From: Oscillospiraceae bacterium
GTDB lineage: Bacteria; Bacillota; Clostridia; Oscillospirales; Oscillospiraceae
DNA: 42,698 bases
Assembly: GCA_018265835.1 (NCBI GenBank)
Contig: JABLYK010000017.1
Span: 1-42,698, forward strand
Reading direction: 5' to 3'
The first letter of the stretch is position 1; the number at the start of each line of letters is the position of its first letter. This document shows, piece by piece, positions 1 through 5,810 of this stretch. The notes under the pieces were generated by a model. That model was not told the DNA's origin and did not search any database. It saw nothing but the letters and a program-made list of their open reading frames with translations. A program made the translations under genes and the position numbers.

Positions 1-48
1 TGAATGGGGTTCAAGAGGCCGGAAGTTCGAATCTTCTCACTCGGACCA
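1..48 (+). tRNA. tRNA-Pro(GGG), 3' part only
   Basis: The window opens inside the anticodon stem. The loop at 4-10 reads ATGGGGT, giving anticodon GGG at 6-8 followed by G37. The 3' anticodon strand TCAAG (11-15) would pair with CTTGA, of which only TGA is in the window. A five-base variable loop, a T arm (GGAAG, loop TTCGAAT, CTTCT), the acceptor strand CACTCGG, discriminator A and CCA follow. The implied C1:G72 pair and A73 fit proline identity. The 5' half lies outside the window. Confidence 0.8.
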
Positions 49-50
49 AA

Positions 51-107
51 TAAGCACGATAGCTTTGATACCATTGGTATTGAAACTATCGTGCTTATTT
101 TTTGTTG
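51..107 (+). terminator. Intrinsic terminator after tRNA-Pro
   Basis: A long hairpin: AAGCACGATAG at the left end pairs with CTATCGTGCTT at the right end, with a second block GATACC/GGTATT around an ATT loop, followed by TATTTTTTG. It ends the tRNA transcript just before the promoter of the next gene. Confidence 0.85.
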
Positions 108-133
108 AAAGTTAGCAATTCCTGTTGTATACT
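105..133 (+). promoter_or_regulatory. Sigma-A type promoter of the Vat-like gene
   Basis: TTGAAA (105-110), 17-bp spacer, TATACT (128-133). Transcription would begin near 140, downstream of the earliest in-frame start at 125, which supports the start at 170. Confidence 0.65.
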
Positions 134-169
134 TGTCGCAACAAACTGGGATCTGAAAGGTGTGAGCTT

Positions 170-802
170 ATGGGTCCAAATCCTGATCATATTTATCCAA
201 ATGAAAACATCAAGCAAGTTGTATATATTAAGAATGTGATTACCAGGCCCAATATTGTGGTAGGGGAATACACTTACTACGATGATGTGAACGGCGCAGA
301 AAAGTTTGAAGACCATGTCACGCACCACTATGAGTTTCTTGGGGACAAGCTGATTATCGGCAAGTTTTGCGCCATCGCAAAGGGCATTGAGTTCGTCATG
401 AATGGCGCCAATCATAGAATGAATAGTGTTACAACGTATCCTTTTAACATAATGGGCGGCGGTTGGGAGCGGTTGACGCCGAGACTGGAAGACCTTCCGA
501 TGAAAGGAGATACTGTTGTAGGCAATGATGTTTGGATTGGCCAGAATGTGACGGTAATGCCGGGTGTTCACATTGGGGATGGCGCAATCATAGCAGCCAA
601 TTCCGTTGTCGCAAAGGATGTTCCGCCATACAGCATTGCTGGCGGAAATCCGTGCCGGGTGATACGCAAGCGATTTGATGAGGATTTGATTGCGTATCTG
701 CTGGATCTGAAATGGTGGGACTGGGACGCAGATAAAATATTTAGAAACATGGATACGCTGTGCAGCGGCGATTTACAGAAAATCAAGCAGATATCGGACT
801 GA
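170..802 (+). CDS. Vat/CatB-type acetyltransferase
   Basis: A 210-residue xenobiotic acetyltransferase of the left-handed beta-helix (hexapeptide repeat) family. Members transfer acetyl from acetyl-CoA to streptogramin A (Vat) or chloramphenicol (CatB). It begins MGPNPDHIYP, like known Vat proteins, and carries MNGANHRM, whose His is the catalytic base in VatD. It continues with YPFNIMGGGWE, KGDTVVGNDVWIG and AANSVVAKD, and ends with the family's WWDWD segment. Length matches the family (about 205-220). The start at 170 has AAAGG at 156-160 and lies after the predicted transcription start. Base composition is visibly more AT-rich than the genes to its right, and it sits directly behind a tRNA gene with its own promoter and terminator, so transfer is likely. 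Drug resistance is inferred, not shown. Confidence 0.9.
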   Translation: MGPNPDHIYPNENIKQVVYIKNVITRPNIVVGEYTYYDDVNGAEKFEDHVTHHYEFLGDKLIIGKFCAIAKGIEFVMNGANHRMNSVTTYPFNIMGGGWERLTPRLEDLPMKGDTVVGNDVWIGQNVTVMPGVHIGDGAIIAANSVVAKDVPPYSIAGGNPCRVIRKRFDEDLIAYLLDLKWWDWDADKIFRNMDTLCSGDLQKIKQISD

Positions 803-863
803 TAGATTCCGGTTTGTCAGCCCCTGCTGCGTGAAATGGTATCCTTATGATCAGCTGCTTCAG

Positions 864-893
864 AATCCGCCAATCATTGATTGACGGATTTTC
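864..893 (+). terminator. Terminator-like hairpin after the Vat-like gene
   Basis: AATCCG (864-869) pairs with CGGATT (885-890) and CAATCA pairs with TGATTG inside. A short T-run (TTTT) follows. It lies between the acetyltransferase stop and the amidase start. Confidence 0.55.
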
Positions 894-928
894 CTTATAC
901 TCACGAAGCGCGGAAAGGACGGAACGCC

Positions 929-1741
929 ATGAAAATCGGTCTGTGTCAGATGCCGGTCTCGGAAGACCGGAAGGAAAACTTTCGTACAATGCAAAATATG
1001 GTGCGGCAGGCGGCGGGGGAAGGCTGTCAGTTTGCTGTGCTTCCGGAGATGTGGAACTGCCCATATGCCGACGAATGGTTCCCGCGCCGCGCCGAGCCGG
1101 AGGGCGGGGAGACGTGGCAGCTTCTGCGCGATACGGCGCGGACGTGCGGCGTCTGGCTGGTTGCCGGAACTGTCCCGGAGCGGGACGGCAGCGCGCTCTA
1201 CAACACCTGCTACGTCTTTGACCCGACCGGCGCGCAGATCACCAAGCACCGCAAGGTGCACCTGTTTGACATCGACGTCCCCGGCGGGCAGCGATTCATG
1301 GAATCGGACACGTTCACACCGGGGAAGGACTACACGGTGTTTGATACGCCGTTTGGCCGCATGGGGGTTGCGATCTGCTTTGACATTCGCTTTGCCGAGC
1401 TGTTCCGGATTCTGGCGCTGGAGGGCGCGAAGCTGATTTTTGTGCCCGGCGCGTTCAATATGACGACCGGACCGGCACACTGGTCGCTGTCGTTCCGGAT
1501 GCGTGCGCTGGATAACCAGTGCTTTATGGCCGGCTGCGCACCGGCGCGCGATGCTTCCGCGTCCTACGTTTCGTATGGCCACTCCATGATCTGCGACCCG
1601 TGGGGCAGCGTCGTGGCGGAGGCGGACGAAAAACCCGGCCTTCTGACGGCGGAGATTGACCTTGCGATGGCGGATGCGATCCGGAATCAGATTCCGATCC
1701 TGAAAAACCGCCGCACGGATCTCTATCAACTGCAATACTGA
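929..1741 (+). CDS. Nitrilase-superfamily amidase, Nit2/omega-amidase-like
   Basis: A 270-residue cytoplasmic carbon-nitrogen hydrolase. The Glu-Lys-Cys triad is visible: E40 in LPEMWN, K109 in HRKVHLFDIDVP and C150 in VAICFDIRF. The stretches HRKVHLFDIDVPGG, PGAFNMTTGPAHW and the ending IPILKNRRTDLY closely resemble Nit2 omega-amidases, which hydrolyse alpha-ketoglutaramate and alpha-ketosuccinamate. A deaminated-glutathione amidase role (Nit1-like) or another small amide substrate cannot be excluded. Start chosen at 929 because GGAAAGGACGGAA lies just upstream; the 881 start would add a poorly conserved 16-residue tail. No partner transaminase is adjacent. Confidence 0.88.
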   Translation: MKIGLCQMPVSEDRKENFRTMQNMVRQAAGEGCQFAVLPEMWNCPYADEWFPRRAEPEGGETWQLLRDTARTCGVWLVAGTVPERDGSALYNTCYVFDPTGAQITKHRKVHLFDIDVPGGQRFMESDTFTPGKDYTVFDTPFGRMGVAICFDIRFAELFRILALEGAKLIFVPGAFNMTTGPAHWSLSFRMRALDNQCFMAGCAPARDASASYVSYGHSMICDPWGSVVAEADEKPGLLTAEIDLAMADAIRNQIPILKNRRTDLYQLQY

Positions 1742-1753
1742 GCGCGAATCAGG

Positions 1754-1782
1754 TTGACGAAGCTTGAAATTCTGGATATAAT
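1754..1782 (+). promoter_or_regulatory. Sigma-A type promoter of the DTD2-like gene
   Basis: TTGACG (1754-1759), 17-bp spacer, perfect TATAAT (1777-1782), 42 bp before the start codon at 1825. Confidence 0.7.
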
Positions 1783-1824
1783 CTAAAAATATATCAGCAT
1801 CAGCGATTTCGTTGGGAGGAACCT

Positions 1825-2763
1825 ATGAAAGCAGTCTATTTTATTTGCAACAACCGCGCATGGGGCCACGTTGCGGCTACCGTGTGGAATGTCTTGGAGA
1901 AAGAGGGGTATTTTCAGGAGCACACGGGGCTTTCGTTTGCCGGGCAGGAAATGATGAAATGCACCGAAAACGGCCATGAGTTCTGGTTCGTGCCGACGGA
2001 CATTGCGCTCTGCCTGGACTATCCGCGCTTCCTGCCGGAGATGAACCGCTACTTCGCGGACTTCGATATGTCCGGGATGGTCACATGGCACGAGGGCGCG
2101 AACGCCCCGGAAAACGTGCTGACGGTGCACTCGCTGGGCGACGTGAACTCCGGCGTTTATGGCAAGGCGAGTCCGCGCTTCATGCGCAACCTCTTGCGCG
2201 CGTTTGAGGAAAACCGCCAGACACTGGGCCTGGAGGCGTACCACGTGGCGACGGAGGCGACGCACTGGTCCGGCGTGCACGACGGGCATGGCGATCCGAA
2301 TCTGCTGGTGCAGTTCCCGGTGCCGATGGTGGATATTGAGGTTGGCAGCAGCCCGCAGAGCTGGAACGACGAGACTGCCTGCCGCGCGCTTGCGCGGACG
2401 CTGACGCATGTGTTTGACGACGACGGCCTGTGCGTACACAACCTGCTGTGCGTCGGCGGTGTGCATTTCGAGCCGAACTTTGCCGAGGCTGCCCTCAAAA
2501 CATGGGGCGATGAAGCGTTTGGCGTGTCCCATATCATTGCCAACCAGTGGCTGGTGTCGGGCGAGTACGAAGGGGAGAGCGGCTTTGCGCGTGCCTGCGC
2601 CTGTGTGGACGCCATCGACGGCGGCATCGAGGCCATCGTGTTCCACGACAAGATGAAGGGCTGCTACAAGGATCTTGTGCGCCAGCTCGGCCAGAAGTAT
2701 CAGGTGCCGATCTACAAGCACCAGCGGCTGAGAAGCCCGGAAACGATGGAATTTCACCTTTAA
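1825..2763 (+). CDS. D-aminoacyl-tRNA deacylase of the DTD2/GEK1 family
   Basis: A 312-residue protein of the tRNA_deacylase family (PF04414; archaeal DTD2, plant GEK1). These enzymes release D-amino acids, and in plants N-ethylated forms, from mischarged tRNA. The family signatures appear in order: THE-like WHEGANAPEN (about 94), VATEATHWSG (about 140), VDIEVGSSPQSW (about 170), LLCVGGVHFEPNF (about 208) and HIIANQWL. The start at 1825 has GGGAGGAACC upstream and its own promoter. The gene is monocistronic and ends at a strong bidirectional terminator. The family is best described in Archaea and plants, so a clostridial copy deserves attention. Activity is inferred from motifs alone. Confidence 0.85.
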   Translation: MKAVYFICNNRAWGHVAATVWNVLEKEGYFQEHTGLSFAGQEMMKCTENGHEFWFVPTDIALCLDYPRFLPEMNRYFADFDMSGMVTWHEGANAPENVLTVHSLGDVNSGVYGKASPRFMRNLLRAFEENRQTLGLEAYHVATEATHWSGVHDGHGDPNLLVQFPVPMVDIEVGSSPQSWNDETACRALARTLTHVFDDDGLCVHNLLCVGGVHFEPNFAEAALKTWGDEAFGVSHIIANQWLVSGEYEGESGFARACACVDAIDGGIEAIVFHDKMKGCYKDLVRQLGQKYQVPIYKHQRLRSPETMEFHL

Positions 2764-2770
2764 AACGATC

Positions 2771-2801
2771 AAAACCGGTTCTGATTCAGAACCGGTTTTT
2801 T
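2771..2801. terminator. Bidirectional terminator between the DTD2-like gene and trmO
   Basis: A perfect 13-bp stem: AAAACCGGTTCTG (2771-2783), loop ATT, CAGAACCGGTTTT (2787-2799), with T-runs on both strands. It serves two convergent genes. The trmO stop codon (2786-2788) lies in its loop and 3' arm, so the last trmO codons are part of the hairpin. Confidence 0.9.
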
Positions 2802-3475
2802 GTATCGGCAGGGATGATTTCCTGCACCGTCAGCGTGTCATGATCGACGGTAAAGCGCACGTCAAAGCCGCCAAACTCCAGCCCATAGACGCGCTCCGGC
2901 GACGTTTGATAGCGTGGGCGCGGATCCTGCTCCAGCACGCCGGTGAGCGCGCCGCGCTTTTCGGGGGGAATCTGTTCGAGCAGGGGAGTGGGGAACACCA
3001 CGCGCAGCTTTTGCATGTCGAACCGGCCGGTGAACCCGGCGGCGGCGTCAGGATGGCAGTCGGCGTAGGGAATGTAGGGCTTGATGTCGTAGATCGGCGT
3101 GCCGTCCATGAGATCGGCGCCGGCGACATGCAGCACCGGGCCGAGCTCCGGGTGCAGCGCCACGCGCTCCAGCCGGACGCAGGAGAGACCGATGGGATTC
3201 GGGCGAAACGGCGAGCGCGTGGCGAATACGCCCATCCGGACGTTGCCGCCAAGCCGCGGTGGCCGCACCGTGGGCGACCACGTATCCCGTTTCGATTCGG
3301 AAAACTCCCAGATCAGCCAAATATGCGAAAACTCGTCCAGCCCGCGAACGGCGTCTGCGCTGCGATATTCCGGCTCAAACACAATGGCTGCCTGCAGCCC
3401 ATCCACCAGCCCGCTCTGGCGCGGAATTCCAAACTTGGTGGGAAAATCGCTGTGGATTCTGGCAATGGCCTTCAT
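2786..3475 (-). CDS. trmO: tRNA (N6-threonylcarbamoyladenosine-37) N6-methyltransferase TrmO
   Basis: A 229-residue member of the TrmO/YaeB family, which methylates t6A37 to m6t6A in threonine tRNAs using SAM. It is an all-beta SAM enzyme. Family blocks visible: FGIPRQSGLVDGLQAAIVFE (about 15-34), LDEFSHIWLIWEFSE (about 46-60), TRSPFRPNPIGLSCVRLE and ADLMDGTPIYDIKPYIPYAD. The start at 3475 forms an ATGA overlap with the nth stop, which points to translational coupling. The much longer open frame reaching 3880 is rejected because its extra N-terminus is only an alternative frame of nth. The stop lies inside the downstream terminator hairpin. Confidence 0.92.
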   Translation of the reverse strand: MKAIARIHSDFPTKFGIPRQSGLVDGLQAAIVFEPEYRSADAVRGLDEFSHIWLIWEFSESKRDTWSPTVRPPRLGGNVRMGVFATRSPFRPNPIGLSCVRLERVALHPELGPVLHVAGADLMDGTPIYDIKPYIPYADCHPDAAAGFTGRFDMQKLRVVFPTPLLEQIPPEKRGALTGVLEQDPRPRYQTSPERVYGLEFGGFDVRFTVDHDTLTVQEIIPADTKNRF

Positions 3476-4116
3476 TCGGTTTCCTCCTGCGCGCACGTCT
3501 GGCACACGTGCCGCACGCAGCATAGCGCGCACTGCGGCTTGCGCGCGTCGCACACGGCCCTGCCGTGCAGCACCAGACGGTGGCAGAAGTCTGAGGATTG
3601 CTCCGGCGGCAAAATCGCGCGCAGCGCAGACTCGATCTTGACGGGGTCTTTCAGATTGTCCACCAGCCCCATGCGGTTGGACAGGCGGATGCAGTGCGTG
3701 TCCACCACCACGGCGGGCTTGTGGTACACGTCGCCGAGAATGAGGTTCGCCGTCTTGCGGCCAACGCCGGGCAGCTTGACCAGCGCTTCCATCGTGTCTG
3801 GTACACGGCCGCCATGCTGCGTCAGCAGAACCTGCGCGCAGTTGACGATGTCCTTCGCCTTGGAGCGGAAAAAGCCGCACGAATGAATGTATTCCTCAAC
3901 CTCGGTTACGTCCGCCTCGGCGAAGGCCTGCAGTGTCGGAAACCGCGCAAACAGCGCGGGTGTAATCTTGTTTACGCGCTCGTCGGTGCACTGGGCCGCC
4001 AGACGCACGGAAAACAGCAATTCATAGTCCTTTTCATATTCCAGAGAGCATTCGGCAAGCGGATATGCCTGCTCCAGACAGGAGAGAATCTCCTGTACCT
4101 GTTCCGGTGTTCGCAT
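3472..4116 (-). CDS. nth: Endonuclease III (DNA glycosylase/AP lyase)
   Basis: A 214-residue HhH-GPD base-excision repair enzyme that removes oxidised pyrimidines and cleaves abasic sites. The helix-hairpin-helix LPGVGRKTANLIL contains the catalytic K121. D139 lies in VVVDTHCIRLSNRMGL. The 4Fe-4S cluster motif C-x6-C-x2-C-x5-C is intact near residue 190-207. Start: ATG at 4116 has AGGGG eight bases upstream. A GTG at 4125 is in frame but abuts that ribosome site, so it is not chosen. It is first in a two-gene operon with trmO (ATGA overlap), divergent from rarA. Confidence 0.95.
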   Translation of the reverse strand: MRTPEQVQEILSCLEQAYPLAECSLEYEKDYELLFSVRLAAQCTDERVNKITPALFARFPTLQAFAEADVTEVEEYIHSCGFFRSKAKDIVNCAQVLLTQHGGRVPDTMEALVKLPGVGRKTANLILGDVYHKPAVVVDTHCIRLSNRMGLVDNLKDPVKIESALRAILPPEQSSDFCHRLVLHGRAVCDARKPQCALCCVRHVCQTCAQEETE

Positions 4117-4136
4117 TGTGATCACCCCTGGCTGTC

Positions 4137-4165
4137 AGTTTAACACAAAATCCGAAGAATTCCAA
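4137..4165 (-). promoter_or_regulatory. Promoter of nth-trmO
   Basis: On the minus strand: TTGGAA (4165-4160), 17-bp spacer, TAAACT (4142-4137), 20 bp before the nth start. It is back to back with the rarA promoter. Confidence 0.6.
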
Positions 4166-4173
4166 GTGTATTG

Positions 4174-4202
4174 TTGTCAAATGGGATGAAGTGCGATATA
4201 AT
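4174..4202 (+). promoter_or_regulatory. Promoter of rarA
   Basis: TTGTCA (4174-4179), 17-bp spacer, perfect TATAAT (4197-4202). Transcription starts just before the GGGAGG ribosome site (4221-4226). Confidence 0.75.
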
Positions 4203-4232
4203 AGGCCACAAGAACCAATTGGGAGGCGGAGC

Positions 4233-5495
4233 ATGTACAGACCGTTGGCGGACGAGATCCGGCCGCAATCGCTGGACGACGTGGTCGGGCAAAAGCATAT
4301 CTTAGGCAGCGACGGAATGCTGCGCCGGATTGTGGAATCCGGGCAGATCCCGAACATGGTGTTTTACGGTCCGTCCGGCACCGGAAAAACGACAGTGGCC
4401 AGCATCATCGCGTCGCGCACGAATCGCACCCTGCGCCGCCTGAACGCGACGACCGCCGGTATTGCCGATATCCGCAACATCATCGCGGAGCTGGACACGA
4501 TGCTCACGCCCGGCGGCGTGCTGCTGTATCTGGATGAGATCCAGTATTTCAACAAAAAGCAGCAGCAGTCTCTGCTGGAGTTTATGGAGGATGGACGCAT
4601 CACCGTCATTGCGTCCACGACGGAAAACCCGTATTTTTATATCTACAATGCCGTGCTCAGCCGCAGCACCGTGTTTGAGTTCAAGCAGGTTCCGGCGGAT
4701 GAGGTCGTCAAGGCGGTGCGCCGCGCGATCGGTATCCTCTCCGCGCGCGAGCAGGTAACGCCGGAGCTGGAGCCGGGCACGGCGGAATACATCGCAACCG
4801 TCTGCGGCGGCGACGTGCGCAAGGCGCTCAACGCGGTGGAGCTGCTGTTTTCCGCTGCAAAGCGGGAAGCGGGCACCGTTTCTCTCACGCGCAGGGACGC
4901 GGAGGCCATCTCCCAACGCAGCGCCATGCGTTATGACCGGGCGGGTGACGACCATTACGACATTGTCTCCGCACTCATGAAGTCGCTGCGCGGCTCTGAC
5001 CCGGATGCAGCGCTGCACTATCTGGCGCGGTTGCTGGAAGCGGGCGACCTCACCGGCGCGTGCCGCCGCATTTTGTGCTCCGCGAGCGAGGACATCGGCC
5101 TTGCCTATCCGCAGGCGGCGGCAATCGTCAAGGCGTGCGTGGACAGTGCGCTGCAGCTTGGCTTGCCGGAGGCGCGGCTGCCGCTGGCGGAGGCTGTGCT
5201 CCTGCTGGCCACCGCACCGAAGTCCAACTCAGTCGTCATGTCGATCGACGCGGCGACCGCCGATGTGCGCGCGGGCAAGGCGGGGCCGATTCCCAGAGAG
5301 CTGCAGAACGTCCACGCGGACGGCACCGGCTTCGAGCGGGAGCAGGGGTACAAATATCCGCATGAATTCCCCGGGCACTGGGTGCGCCAGCAATACCTGC
5401 CGGATGAATTGCGCAATGCGCACTATTACCAGTATGGCGACAATAAAACCGAGCAGGCAGCCCGGGCATACTGGGATCAGATCAAAAGGAAGTAA
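4233..5495 (+). CDS. rarA: Replication-associated recombination protein A (MgsA/WRNIP1 family AAA+ ATPase)
   Basis: A 420-residue AAA+ clamp-loader-like ATPase that acts at stalled forks. Walker A GPSGTGKTT (46-54), Walker B LLYLDEIQYF (DE at 101-102), sensor-1 STTENPYF (about 125). The C-terminal tetramerisation region has the family marks CSASEDIGLAYPQA, APKSNSV, PRELQNVH and GYKYPHEFPGHW. Start at 4233 (MYRPLADEIRP) has GGGAGG seven bases upstream and lies after the promoter; the open frame from 4191 overlaps that promoter. The stop is followed three bases later by a DUF951 gene. Confidence 0.95.
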   Translation: MYRPLADEIRPQSLDDVVGQKHILGSDGMLRRIVESGQIPNMVFYGPSGTGKTTVASIIASRTNRTLRRLNATTAGIADIRNIIAELDTMLTPGGVLLYLDEIQYFNKKQQQSLLEFMEDGRITVIASTTENPYFYIYNAVLSRSTVFEFKQVPADEVVKAVRRAIGILSAREQVTPELEPGTAEYIATVCGGDVRKALNAVELLFSAAKREAGTVSLTRRDAEAISQRSAMRYDRAGDDHYDIVSALMKSLRGSDPDAALHYLARLLEAGDLTGACRRILCSASEDIGLAYPQAAAIVKACVDSALQLGLPEARLPLAEAVLLLATAPKSNSVVMSIDAATADVRAGKAGPIPRELQNVHADGTGFEREQGYKYPHEFPGHWVRQQYLPDELRNAHYYQYGDNKTEQAARAYWDQIKRK

Positions 5496-5498
5496 CGC

Positions 5499-5696
5499 AT
5501 GGACATTCAGGTAGGCGATATTCTCACGATGAAGAAGCAGCACCCCTGCGGCGAAAAGCGCTGGCAGGTGCTGCGCATCGGCGCAGATTTCAAGCTCCGC
5601 TGCCTCGGCTGCGGGCGGGAGGTCATGGGACCGCGCTCCAAATTTGAAAAGAACATCAAGCAGATCGAGCGGCCGGAACCGCAGCAGTCCATTTAA
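5499..5696 (+). CDS. DUF951 small protein
   Basis: A 65-residue protein of the DUF951 family, common in Firmicutes. It starts MDIQVGDILTMKKQHPCGEK and has LRCLGCGREVMGPRSKFEK. The CLGCG pair and the upstream HPCG suggest a small metal- or nucleic-acid-binding beta fold, but function is unknown. It starts three bases after the rarA stop, so it is co-transcribed and probably coupled. Confidence 0.88.
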   Translation: MDIQVGDILTMKKQHPCGEKRWQVLRIGADFKLRCLGCGREVMGPRSKFEKNIKQIERPEPQQSI

Positions 5697-5810
5697 CGGG
5701 CTTTTTGCAGAACGTGGCTGGGAAAGTTTACAGTTCTCTTTTAAAATGAAAACGCAAGGTGTCTATATGTACCTTGTTGAAAATTAAAAACTGAGAAGGA
5801 GAGACAAACA

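Noticed and set aside
3476..3880. N-terminal extension of trmO
   Set aside because: The extra 135 residues are a different frame of nth; the ATGA overlap start at 3475 gives the normal TrmO N-terminus.
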